The translations under genes and the position numbers were made by a program. The notes below the pieces were generated by a model. The model saw only the letters and a program-made list of their open reading frames with translations, was not told where the DNA came from and made no database searches. A DNA stretch of 40,988 nucleotides from Christensenella sp. UBA4379 (GTDB lineage Bacteria; Bacillota; Clostridia; Christensenellales; Aristaeellaceae). The first letter of the stretch is position 1, and every line of letters begins with the position of its first letter. Below are positions 21,772 through 29,663 of this stretch, one piece after another. Where the stretch lies: positions 1-40,988 of the forward strand of contig DGRV01000065.1 of the NCBI GenBank assembly GCA_002391225.1, given 5' to 3'.

Positions 21772-23046
21772 TTATTCCTCTACCCTCAGCACATTCATCA
21801 CCGTCACCAGTTCGGCGTCAAAAGCGGAGACAGCCTTGCGGATGCTGCTTTCGGCGGCCGGGTGGGTCAGGATGGTGATCTGAGCGCCGTCCCCGCTGCC
21901 CTGGGGCTGCTGCAGGGCGCGGACGCTGACCTTCTGCCCAGACAGGCAGCTGGCTACATGGGCCAGCACGCCCGGGTTGTCCTTGACCTGCAGCCGCAAG
22001 TAGAACGCGCAGGTCCGGTCCTGGGCCATCCGCACGGATTCGGAGAGGCCCTCCACCACCTCAAAGGTGGAGGAAGCAGCGTTGCTTTCCTGCGCCGCGC
22101 AGATCAGGTCGCTGACGATGGCGCTGGCGGTCGGGGCGCTGCCCGCGCCACGGCCGTAGATCATCATGTCGTCAAAGGCGTGGCCGTGGAGGTAGACCGC
22201 GTTGAAGGCTCCCTTGACCGAGGCCAGGGGATGGATCTTGGGTACGAGCACGGGAGAAACGAAGGCGTCCACCACGTCCTCCTCACGGGAGGCCGAGGCC
22301 ACCAGCTTGATGACGTAGCCCATGTCGCCGGCGCATTTGATGTCCACCTGGCTGATGTGGGTCATGCCCTCCCGCTGAATGTCCGACACCGGGATGTGGG
22401 CATGGAAGGCCAGGGAGGACAGGATCGACAGCTTGTAGGAAGCATCCTCTCCCTCCACGTCGGCCGCCGGGTCCGGCTCAGCCAGGCCCAGGCGCTGGGC
22501 ATCTGCCAAAACGGTCTGGTAATCCATCCCCTCGTCGGTCATGCGCGTCAAAAGATAGTTGGTCGTCCCGTTGATGATCGCGGACAGGCGGGTGATGTGG
22601 TTGGCCTGCAGGGAAGACTGCAGCATCCGGATGATGGGCATGGCCCCGCCAACGGACGCCTCGTAATAGAATCCGCTGCCGCTTTCCTCCGCGGCGCGCT
22701 GCAGCTCCGGCCAGTGAAGGGCCAGGGCCATTTTGTTGGCCGTCACCACGGACTTGCCGGCCCGAAGGGCTCGGGCCATGTAGTCCGCGGCGGGCTGCTC
22801 CCCGCCCAGGAACTCCAGCACCACCGAAATGTCCGGATCGTTCAGCACCTGGTCCGGGTCATTGGTGAGGATGGACGCCGGCACCTCCGGGATCCGCTTT
22901 TTTTCCGTGCTGCGGACCAGGGCCCTGCGCACCTCGATTTCGAGCTGGTAATGCCTGCGGATGTCCTCCCGCATCTGGGCGATCAGTTTGACGACCCCGC
23001 TGCCGATGTTGCCGCAGCCCAGCAGGCCCACGATGACTTTTTTCAT
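21772..23046 (-). CDS. hom: Homoserine dehydrogenase with ACT domain
   Basis: This 424-residue enzyme reduces aspartate semialdehyde to homoserine with NAD(P)H, at the branch point to threonine and methionine. The N-terminal Rossmann motif is VGLLGCGNIGSGVV. The substrate region has VVTANKMALALHW, then INGTTNYLLTRMTDEGMDY and GLAEPDPAADVEGEDASYKL. The C-terminal ~75 residues form an ACT domain (LRLQVKDNPGVLAHVASCLS) that in homologues mediates feedback by threonine. AAAGG precedes the ATG. It lies 18 bases after an ECF transporter S-component gene and shares its promoter. Confidence 0.96.
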   Translation of the reverse strand: MKKVIVGLLGCGNIGSGVVKLIAQMREDIRRHYQLEIEVRRALVRSTEKKRIPEVPASILTNDPDQVLNDPDISVVLEFLGGEQPAADYMARALRAGKSVVTANKMALALHWPELQRAAEESGSGFYYEASVGGAMPIIRMLQSSLQANHITRLSAIINGTTNYLLTRMTDEGMDYQTVLADAQRLGLAEPDPAADVEGEDASYKLSILSSLAFHAHIPVSDIQREGMTHISQVDIKCAGDMGYVIKLVASASREEDVVDAFVSPVLVPKIHPLASVKGAFNAVYLHGHAFDDMMIYGRGAGSAPTASAIVSDLICAAQESNAASSTFEVVEGLSESVRMAQDRTCAFYLRLQVKDNPGVLAHVASCLSGQKVSVRALQQPQGSGDGAQITILTHPAAESSIRKAVSAFDAELVTVMNVLRVEE

Positions 23047-23064
23047 TGAAACAATCCTTTCAGC

Positions 23065-23706
23065 TTATTCCTTGAAAACCGCTTTGGAAACCCCTTTGGA
23101 CACCGCGCCGCCGATGAAGCAGCACACCGCCGCCTCCACCAGGCCCTGGACGCCCACCAGGAGAATGACAAACATGAACGGGTTCAAAGCGCCCGTCTTT
23201 TCGACCAGGTTCTGCACCATTTCTGTCTGGTACAGGAACAGGCAGATATAGCCCATAAAAAACAGGGTATTGAGCAGGGGCGCGCAGATCGCGGCGGCGA
23301 AGTATTTCCAGATCTGCACCGGCCCGTCTCCCTTCAGCGCGCGGAACACCCAGCCCGTGCACAGGCCCATCAGCACCCGCATACCGACGCAGAGAAGCAC
23401 CGTATGAAAGGGATGATGGGTAAAGAAAAAGGACGTCAGGGCGGACCTGCCGGTCATGGCGTCAAACAGGCTGGTCAAGCCGAAGGTCAAGCCCAGCACC
23501 GAGCCCATCGAAGGCCCCAACAGGATGGCCCCCACCGCCACCGGCACCGTTAAAAACGACATGTTCAGCGCGCCGACCGGCACCTGGCCCATGCCCAGCA
23601 GCCACATCAGCAGCTCCACGGCCACCAGCATGGCCGTCAGCGTCAGGCGCATGGTCCTCTGAGAGAGACCTTTCCACTTGGTTCCTGTTTTTTGTACGTT
23701 ACTCAT
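23065..23706 (-). CDS. ECF transporter S component (substrate-binding membrane subunit)
   Basis: This 213-residue protein has about six membrane helices. It contains LNMSFLTVPVAVGAILLGPS then MGSVLGLTFGLTSLFDAM, a pattern typical of ECF-type S components (PF12822-like) that capture vitamins or other small molecules and share an EcfAAT energising module encoded elsewhere. The substrate cannot be read from the sequence. The operon with homoserine dehydrogenase hints at an amino-acid or cofactor link, but this is weak. Start at 23706 has GGAGG eight bases upstream. A strong promoter and a ~85-nt leader with a 7-bp hairpin (GTCTGAC/GTCAGAC) precede it; I could not match the leader to a known riboswitch. 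Confidence 0.82.
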   Translation of the reverse strand: MSNVQKTGTKWKGLSQRTMRLTLTAMLVAVELLMWLLGMGQVPVGALNMSFLTVPVAVGAILLGPSMGSVLGLTFGLTSLFDAMTGRSALTSFFFTHHPFHTVLLCVGMRVLMGLCTGWVFRALKGDGPVQIWKYFAAAICAPLLNTLFFMGYICLFLYQTEMVQNLVEKTGALNPFMFVILLVGVQGLVEAAVCCFIGGAVSKGVSKAVFKE

Positions 23707-23798
23707 GATGATTCCTCCGTTCAAACTCCGCTGTGGGATGTCTGACGAAAACCGCAGACAGAGAAAAGTCAGACCCCTTCCGGGTGTCCGCAGGCCCT

Positions 23799-23827
23799 AT
23801 TATAGCAAATGCCCCATCGTCTGTCAA
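23799..23827 (-). promoter_or_regulatory. Promoter of the ECF S-component-hom operon
   Basis: TTGACA (23822-23827) and TATAAT (23799-23804), both consensus, are 17 bases apart on the minus strand. The leader from about 23792 to 23707 contains the stem GTCTGAC/GTCAGAC. Confidence 0.8.
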
Positions 23828-23833
23828 AAGCAT

Positions 23834-23864
23834 AAAAACGCCCCGCCCGCAAAAACGGACGGGG
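23834..23864 (-). terminator. Terminator after the 80-residue protein gene
   Basis: CCCCGTCCG and CGGGCGGGG pair (one wobble) around a short loop, followed by CGTTTTTATG on the minus strand. It separates the small gene from the ECF-hom promoter. Confidence 0.8.
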
Positions 23865-23905
23865 AACGCTGGAAAAACGAATAAAATACACCGAAAGGGG
23901 CAGAA

Positions 23906-24148
23906 TCACTTTTTAAAGAAGCTCTTGATCTTGTCCAGAATGGATTTGGTGGTCTGGTCCCCCAGCTTTTCCTTGACCAGCTCGATCAGCTTGTTGATCT
24001 GTTCCTGCGGGATGTTGATGCCCAGCTGCTTGAGCAGGGCGGCAGGATCCTTGGTGAAGGCCGCGATCAGGTCCTTGTTGCCGGTCAGTTGTTTGACGAT
24101 CTGCTCCGCTTTCGCTTTGAGCTGATCCAGGTTCAGCAAATCAGCCAT
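23906..24148 (-). CDS. Small helical protein of unknown function (80 residues)
   Basis: The sequence begins MADLLNLDQLKAKAEQIVKQ and contains KDLIAAFTKDPAALLKQLGI, then NIPQEQINKLIELVKEKLG and a Lys-rich end (KSFFKK). It appears all-helical and soluble, with no Cys and few Gly. Similar short proteins with a 'DLIxxFxKDPxxxLxxLLGI.P..QI' core are common in Clostridia and have no assigned role as far as I know. The core loosely recalls Nif11/nitrile-hydratase-type leader domains, but there is no variable tail and no maturase nearby. It is a stand-alone transcript with a consensus-like promoter and a strong terminator, which suggests high expression. Confidence 0.75.
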   Translation of the reverse strand: MADLLNLDQLKAKAEQIVKQLTGNKDLIAAFTKDPAALLKQLGINIPQEQINKLIELVKEKLGDQTTKSILDKIKSFFKK

Positions 24149-24224
24149 ATTCTTAAAACGCCTCTCTTTCCTATTTAGAAGACATCAGCAAAGGATTTTT
24201 CCTGTTGCCGGTTTCTTTAAATTT

Positions 24225-24253
24225 ATTTTAGTACCGCCGGTTTTGTCTGTCAA
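24225..24253 (-). promoter_or_regulatory. Promoter of the 80-residue protein gene
   Basis: TTGACA (24248-24253) and TAAAAT (24225-24230) are 17 bases apart on the minus strand, leaving a leader of about 70 bases. Confidence 0.75.
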
Positions 24254-24328
24254 GCAAAAACAAGGAAAAAACGGGAAAAAAACTTCCGTTATCATTCGTG
24301 TTTCGTGGATGCTCGGGTTTCATATTTC

Positions 24329-25852
24329 TCAGACCCCACGGATCCGCTCCATGATCCGGTCCGTGAGGAAGCTCATGAACGGGGACATGGGCTCTGTCGC
24401 CGGGCTCGCCCCGTCCCGAAGGAAGCGCATCGTGCAGGGCGTTTCGTCGGACCAGGCTTCCCATCTGGGAAGGAGCTCCCCGTTCAGGTCATGTCCGTTT
24501 GGGTCCCCCGTGCGGATGAAATTGCAGAAATAGTCGCACATCTGCCGGGCCAGGTCGTAATGCCGGCCCACGAAGGGCCGCCAGCACTTGGCCAGGGTTT
24601 CAAACCAGAACCACAGGTCGGACGAGTGGAAGGTGCCGGGATGGTCCCAGCCCGGGATGTCCGGGTCAAAGCGGTAGCACCAGCCCTTCCGCCCGGCCTT
24701 CGCCGTGTCAGTCAGGACGCCCTTGACCGTGCACTCGATGCCGCTGGCCGGGGCAAAGCCAAGGCCCTCCGCAAAATGGCGGCTCTCCGGCAGGGCCAGG
24801 AATTCCTGAGCCTTTGCTCCGAAGATGCGCTCCGCCTCCTTTTGAAGGTCTGCCTCGTCTTTTGCGTCGATGGCGTTCAGGAACTCGTCCCCCGTGCAGC
24901 CGGCCATCATGACGGCGTCCACGCATTTTCCTTCCCGATACAGGGCGATCGGGTCGCCCACGCAGAACAGGTCGTCCCGGACGGTGAAGAAGGGCACGTG
25001 GCCTTCCATGTATTTTTCATAGGACCGCTGCAGTGTGACGGCGTCCAGGGCCCGGGCCTCTTCCAGGCTTCGGACGCCGAGGAAGGCGAAAAAGTCCTCC
25101 CCCTTCTTTTCCGCTTCCTTTAAGGTTTCGGGCCGTCCGACCTCCCGGCGGCGGTAGGGGTCAAAGATCATCGCGCTCATGACGACCGCGCCGGAAAAAA
25201 GCCCCGCGTTGTCCGGGCAGGCCAGCTGGGACATCACGCTCCCGCCCCCGGCCGACTGGCCGGCGATGGTCACCCGCCTCGGGTCGCCCCCGAAGGCGGC
25301 AATGTTCCGCTGCACCCAGCGCAGGGCCGCCTGCTGGTCGAGGTTGCCGAAGTTGGCCGGAGCCTCCGGCTGCTCGCGGGTCAGCTGCGGATGGGTCAGG
25401 AAGCCCAGCGCTCCGACCCGGTAATTGACCGTGACCACCACGATGCCGCGCCGGGCAATCCGCTCGCCGTCAAACTCCATTTCGGCGGTGTACCCGCACT
25501 GGAGCCCCCCGCCGAAAAACCAGACCAGCACCGGCTGCTTCTCGTTCGTCTTCTTCGCCCCGGTCCAGACGTTCAGATACAGGCAGTCCTCCCCCATCGG
25601 GATGTCCGGGTCCACGTGCCATTCCCGGCAGTAGATGTCGGTCCCCAGGCCCGGGATCCACTGCATGGAAATGGGGGCGAAGCGGGAAGCGTCCCGCACG
25701 CCGGCCCAGCTTTCACAGGGCTGCGGGGCGCGCCAGCGGTTCCTCCCCACCGGCGGAGCAGCGAAAGGAATTCCCTTAAAGGCCGTGATCCGCGGGTCGG
25801 CCGCTTCGATTCCCCGCACCCAGCCGTTTTCCGTTCTGACCTGTCTGAGCAT
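24329..25852 (-). CDS. Type B carboxylesterase
   Basis: This 507-residue alpha/beta-hydrolase belongs to the carboxylesterase/lipase (type B) family. It has the N-terminal FKGIPFAAPPVGRNRWRAPQ, the EDCLYLNVWTG motif, the oxyanion-hole region VLVWFFGGGLQCGY and the nucleophile elbow TIAGQSAGGGSV (catalytic Ser). Later parts supply the acid and the His (for example WDHPGTFHSSDLWFWF). There is no signal peptide, so it acts in the cytoplasm. It sits 14 bases after the GH120-like gene and is presumably co-transcribed. De-esterifying imported acylated xylo-oligosaccharides is an attractive inferred role. Start at 25852 has AAAAGGAGGG upstream; the frame is open further 5' but that part overlaps the neighbouring gene. 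Confidence 0.9.
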   Translation of the reverse strand: MLRQVRTENGWVRGIEAADPRITAFKGIPFAAPPVGRNRWRAPQPCESWAGVRDASRFAPISMQWIPGLGTDIYCREWHVDPDIPMGEDCLYLNVWTGAKKTNEKQPVLVWFFGGGLQCGYTAEMEFDGERIARRGIVVVTVNYRVGALGFLTHPQLTREQPEAPANFGNLDQQAALRWVQRNIAAFGGDPRRVTIAGQSAGGGSVMSQLACPDNAGLFSGAVVMSAMIFDPYRRREVGRPETLKEAEKKGEDFFAFLGVRSLEEARALDAVTLQRSYEKYMEGHVPFFTVRDDLFCVGDPIALYREGKCVDAVMMAGCTGDEFLNAIDAKDEADLQKEAERIFGAKAQEFLALPESRHFAEGLGFAPASGIECTVKGVLTDTAKAGRKGWCYRFDPDIPGWDHPGTFHSSDLWFWFETLAKCWRPFVGRHYDLARQMCDYFCNFIRTGDPNGHDLNGELLPRWEAWSDETPCTMRFLRDGASPATEPMSPFMSFLTDRIMERIRGV

Positions 25853-25866
25853 GTGTGACCCTCCTT

Positions 25867-27840
25867 TTAACGCGCTTCTTTTCCCAGTATGGTTCCCAAA
25901 TCCAGACAAAAGCATCCGTTCCCCAGATCCCGCCAGGCCGTCATCGGGCCGGGCAGCACCCGTTCGGGCGAATTGGCGTTCGCATCCCCCGGCATCCCCG
26001 GATCGGGCGAAACCCGCCGCACTTCCCGGGGGGTGCGCAGCAGGGTCAGCCGCTTCGCCGCCCCGGGCAGGCCGGGCACCTCGTCCGCCGCCGGACGGAT
26101 CGTCGCCGTCTGGGAATCTTCGTCCAGGTGAATGTCCCACCAGGCGTTCTGCCCTTCCAGGTCGAACCCGCAGAATTCCTGCCAGGCGGGCAGATGGAGA
26201 CAAACCTCCGGCTCCGGGTACATCACCCGCAGATAGCCGCCGGTCATCCGCACAAAAAGGTTGCCCTCCGACTGATTGTCCCGGGTGGGAAAGTCGATCG
26301 CCGCCTCCCCGCAGTCATAGAAGATGTTGTTGATCACCTTCGCGGCCCGGGAGGTCCCGCCCCGCTCCATGCCGCGCATGCGGAAGGGCACCGGCTTGGC
26401 GTAATACCCGCTGTGCCTACAGCGGCCGATCAGGTTGTGGGCGATGTGCAGGCGGTCCGTCCCTTCCCCGTAAATGGCGTAGCCGTTCACCGCGTCGTGC
26501 TCCCGGAGCTTGTACCAGCCGGAGGAGCCCGGCTCCACGGGCACTTTGGCCGGGTCAAACCGCCCTTCCACGTTCCAGATGACATTGTTGTCGATCAGGT
26601 TGACCCCGTCCCGGGTGCACTCGATGAAAATGGCTTCCCGCTGCTCGATGCCGTTTAAAAAGAAGTTGCCGGTGATCCGGTTGTTTTCGTTGCCGCAGTC
26701 CAGCCAGAGATGGTCCGCCCGAAAAGTGTTGCGGAAAATATTATGGCGGATCAGCCCGTCCACGCTGTTGTGCAGCTTGATGGCCCCGGCCTCCCAGGAC
26801 AGCTCCATCCTCTGCCAGCCGGTGCCCTCGATGGTGTTGCCCTCGATGAGCATATGCTCGGCGAACATGCCCGCGATGCCGCAGACCCCGGCGTCCCGGA
26901 TCACGCAGTTCCGGATCACGCTGTGCCCCACGATTTCCCCTGGGGTATGGGTATGGTGCCAGCACTCGTGCCCCACGTCCATCGCGACCCCGTTGGACCA
27001 GTCCACCGTGCAGTCCTCGATGATCCAGTGATGGCCCCGGTGGGCGGAAATCGCGCCGCGCTGCGGCACCGGCGCGCCGGTGGCAGCGTGCACGCAGGTC
27101 AGGCCCTTTACCCGGATATAGCTCAAGAACTGCTTGTCCGGGGCGAAGCACTGCTCCCGCACGGTGACCTCAATCCGGTGGTCTCTGGGGTCCTCGTCCC
27201 CGGCAAGGCGGAAATGGACCTTCATCCCGTTGGCTTCCACCCAGTAGGTGTTGTCCTGCCTGGCCATGCCGTTGTACAGAGGCACCTGCCGGAGCGGCTT
27301 TCCGTCGCAGAACACGCAGCCCCGCCGGTTCAGGTAGGGGGTCATGTCCGTCTTATCATACTCGATAAACAGGCGGTCGTGCAGGATGTTCACCGCGCAG
27401 AACGGGTTATAACCCCGGAACAGATCGGGGTCCAGGTCGTATTCAAAGATGCGGATTTTGTCCGTCTCCGCCGGGCTCATGCGAAGGGACCATCCCTCGC
27501 TGGGCACGAAATCCCGGACCTCTTCCGACGCGCTGATCACGACCGGCCCGTCCCCGAAAGCCTCGTAGGAAACCATGCGCTCCGGGCTTTCTCCGCCCCG
27601 CTCCGGGCGTACGTACTCCCGGTACAGGCCGGCATGGATCCGCACCCGGGTGCCGGGGCCCGCTTCCCGGGCCGCCCGGCTGATGGTCCGAAAAGGCGCT
27701 GCCTGGCTGCCGTCATTGTCGTCGGAGGCAGCCGGGTCCGTGCCGTCCACAAAGAGCTCCCGGTCAAAGACCTGCTCCCGCTCCCAGAAGTCAAAGCGTC
27801 TGCCGTCCGGCAGCAGGGAAGAAAAATCGTTCGTGACCAT
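25867..27840 (-). CDS. Right-handed beta-helix glycosidase, GH120-like (beta-xylosidase family)
   Basis: The 657-residue protein folds as a parallel beta-helix with many N-rich turns (VINNIFYDCG, LIEGNTIEGTG). It opens with FVDGTDPAASDDNDGSQAAP and AGLYREYVRPERGG, the start seen in GH120 beta-xylosidases such as XylC. The spacing and sequence LWLDCGNENNRITGN, then AIFIECTRDGVNLIDNN, match the GH120 nucleophile (Asp in LWLD) and acid/base (Glu in FIE) as I recall them from that family. No signal peptide is seen, so intracellular hydrolysis of xylo-oligosaccharides is inferred. Other beta-helix families (polysaccharide lyases) are less likely. It lies in the sugar-transport operon, after a terminator-like hairpin. 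AAGGAGG precedes the ATG. Confidence 0.8.
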   Translation of the reverse strand: MVTNDFSSLLPDGRRFDFWEREQVFDRELFVDGTDPAASDDNDGSQAAPFRTISRAAREAGPGTRVRIHAGLYREYVRPERGGESPERMVSYEAFGDGPVVISASEEVRDFVPSEGWSLRMSPAETDKIRIFEYDLDPDLFRGYNPFCAVNILHDRLFIEYDKTDMTPYLNRRGCVFCDGKPLRQVPLYNGMARQDNTYWVEANGMKVHFRLAGDEDPRDHRIEVTVREQCFAPDKQFLSYIRVKGLTCVHAATGAPVPQRGAISAHRGHHWIIEDCTVDWSNGVAMDVGHECWHHTHTPGEIVGHSVIRNCVIRDAGVCGIAGMFAEHMLIEGNTIEGTGWQRMELSWEAGAIKLHNSVDGLIRHNIFRNTFRADHLWLDCGNENNRITGNFFLNGIEQREAIFIECTRDGVNLIDNNVIWNVEGRFDPAKVPVEPGSSGWYKLREHDAVNGYAIYGEGTDRLHIAHNLIGRCRHSGYYAKPVPFRMRGMERGGTSRAAKVINNIFYDCGEAAIDFPTRDNQSEGNLFVRMTGGYLRVMYPEPEVCLHLPAWQEFCGFDLEGQNAWWDIHLDEDSQTATIRPAADEVPGLPGAAKRLTLLRTPREVRRVSPDPGMPGDANANSPERVLPGPMTAWRDLGNGCFCLDLGTILGKEAR

Positions 27841-27861
27841 CCGCCGCGCCCTCCTTGGGCT

Positions 27862-27898
27862 AAAGCAAAGGGGACGCCCCCGAAGGAGCGCCCCCTTA
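27862..27898 (-). terminator. Intra-operon terminator/attenuator after the solute-binding protein gene
   Basis: GGGGGCGCTCC and GGGGCGTCCCC pair (two wobbles) around a stable TTCG tetraloop, followed by TTTGCTTTA on the minus strand. It would give higher mRNA levels for the binding protein than for the downstream enzymes. Confidence 0.7.
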
Positions 27899-27933
27899 AG
27901 GGTGACAGGTTCAAATGATGTTCAAATCAGCCA

Positions 27934-29616
27934 TTACAGTTCGGCGGCGGCCTTCTTGGCGTCGACTTCGGGCTGCCAGACCTCGATGTCGTGCTGGTAG
28001 AGCTCTTTGTAGCCAAAGCCGTCCAGCTGCACGATCATCTCGTCCCACAGGGCCTCGAATTCTTCGTCGGTCGCGCAGGTCATGATCAGGTTCCAGGTGT
28101 ACTCGCACAGGGCCTTGTTGACGTCGGAGCGCAGGGCGATGAAGTCGTTGCTGTCCGCGGCGGGGGTAAAGTCCACGCTGGGGCTGGCCAGGAGCTTGCC
28201 GTTCTTCTTCATCCAGTCGACGGAATCCTCAGCGCCGAACTTCTCCTGCCATTCCTTCTTCATTTCGGTCATGGTCATGTCCTTATAGGACTGCCAGTAC
28301 TTCTGCGCAAAGCGTTCGCCGGTCAGGGGGTTGACGCAGATGGAGGAAACGATCCACTGGTTGATCTGGTTGTTGCCGTCGGAATAGCCGCCGGCGCCGT
28401 ATTCTTCGGGTACGGGCAGGTTGTCCATCAGAGCGTTGTCCTTGTAGGGGATGAACTTGCCGTCTTCGCCGACGGTGTAGTTCAGGCCTTCGATGCCGTC
28501 ATGCTGGAAGGTGACGCCTTCGGGGCTGGCGTACCAGTCCAGGAAGGCCATGATGCGCTCATACTTTTCGCCTTCGACGCCGGCGCCGATGCCGAACATA
28601 CGGTCAGAACCGTAGTAGCGGTCCGCGTCCGCGTAGTAGTTCTGATCGCCCACGGGGATGAAGATGAAGCCGGTGCCGGCGTTCAGACGGTCCACACTGT
28701 TCCAGAAGCCGGTCTGCCAGCTGTACCACATGACGTCCGCACGGCCGGTGGACAGCTTGTTGGCGACGGTGTCCCAGGGCTGGGTGCCGGAATCCGGGTC
28801 CACCAGGCCCATCTGGTTGGCCTTGTTTAAGAACTTGGTGATCTTGTAGTAGGCGTTCTCGCGCTCATACAGCGGGGAGAAGGTGTAGTCGGGCTTGAGC
28901 ATCGCGCTGCCCTTGAGCTTTTCGCCGTACCAGGTGGTCAGCTGCACAACATTGGCGATGCCGATCATGTTGTCGTTGCCGTCCCAGTCCGCCCAGAGGG
29001 TGAAGGGATAGGCGGGGTCGCCGTCTTCATTAACCGGATGGATCTCGTGGATCTTTTTGAGCACGTCCAGCAGGTCATCGAGGTTTTTGAGCTCCGGCGC
29101 GCCGGCGGCCTTGTACAGGTCCCAGCGGAGCATGGGGCTGGAATAGATCACGTCGTCGGTCAGGGTGTCGGGAGCGGTGTCGGTCATTTCGGTCGGAATG
29201 CCGTAATACTTTCCATCTTCCCCGGTCAGACCCTTGTTGAACACGTCGATCTGATCCTTGAACTTCATGATGTTCTCGCACTCGGGCAGCTTGTCGCTGA
29301 TGTCCTTGGCCAGGCCGGCTTCCACGATCTCGGGGAACTTGGCCTTGTCCACCAGGATGATGTCGCCCAGGTTGCCCTCTTCAGAGCGGGTGGCGTACAC
29401 GGTGTTGCCGACCACCTGGGAAGCGATGATGTTCAGCTCGATGTTGAACCGATCCTTGATCACCTTGGCAAACCAGCCGGTCTGAATGCCGTTGTAGTTG
29501 GCGGCGTCGTCATAGACATCGATGGTGAGGAGCGGTTTCTCCTCGCCCATGGCGCCGACGGAAACCAGACTCAGCACCATGATCAGCGTCAGCAGCGCGG
29601 AAAGGAAACGTTTCAT
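27934..29616 (-). CDS. Extracellular solute-binding protein of a CUT1/LplA-type sugar ABC transporter
   Basis: This 560-residue secreted protein resembles large LplA-type binding proteins that pair with LplB/YtcP permeases. It begins with a signal peptide (MKRFLSALLTLIMVLSLVSV, then GAMGEE). Oddly, there is no lipobox cysteine at the expected place, where most Firmicute binding proteins are lipid-anchored; a signal peptidase I site (VGA|MG) is seen instead. The mature part has typical aromatic and acidic patches (TLWADWDGNDNMIGIANVVQ, MWYSWQTGFWNSVDRLN). GGAGG lies before the ATG. The two permease genes are just upstream; the GH120-like enzyme and esterase follow after a hairpin. Xylo-oligosaccharides are the inferred ligand. 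Confidence 0.88.
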   Translation of the reverse strand: MKRFLSALLTLIMVLSLVSVGAMGEEKPLLTIDVYDDAANYNGIQTGWFAKVIKDRFNIELNIIASQVVGNTVYATRSEEGNLGDIILVDKAKFPEIVEAGLAKDISDKLPECENIMKFKDQIDVFNKGLTGEDGKYYGIPTEMTDTAPDTLTDDVIYSSPMLRWDLYKAAGAPELKNLDDLLDVLKKIHEIHPVNEDGDPAYPFTLWADWDGNDNMIGIANVVQLTTWYGEKLKGSAMLKPDYTFSPLYERENAYYKITKFLNKANQMGLVDPDSGTQPWDTVANKLSTGRADVMWYSWQTGFWNSVDRLNAGTGFIFIPVGDQNYYADADRYYGSDRMFGIGAGVEGEKYERIMAFLDWYASPEGVTFQHDGIEGLNYTVGEDGKFIPYKDNALMDNLPVPEEYGAGGYSDGNNQINQWIVSSICVNPLTGERFAQKYWQSYKDMTMTEMKKEWQEKFGAEDSVDWMKKNGKLLASPSVDFTPAADSNDFIALRSDVNKALCEYTWNLIMTCATDEEFEALWDEMIVQLDGFGYKELYQHDIEVWQPEVDAKKAAAEL

Positions 29617-29663
29617 ACAGTCAACCTCCTTTTTATTATGATGTAAAGCAGGCACTCCTGCTC

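Noticed and set aside
23707..23798. Known riboswitch (SAM, THF or preQ1) ahead of the ECF-hom operon
   Set aside because: Consensus motifs of those classes were not found; only a single 7-bp stem is certain.
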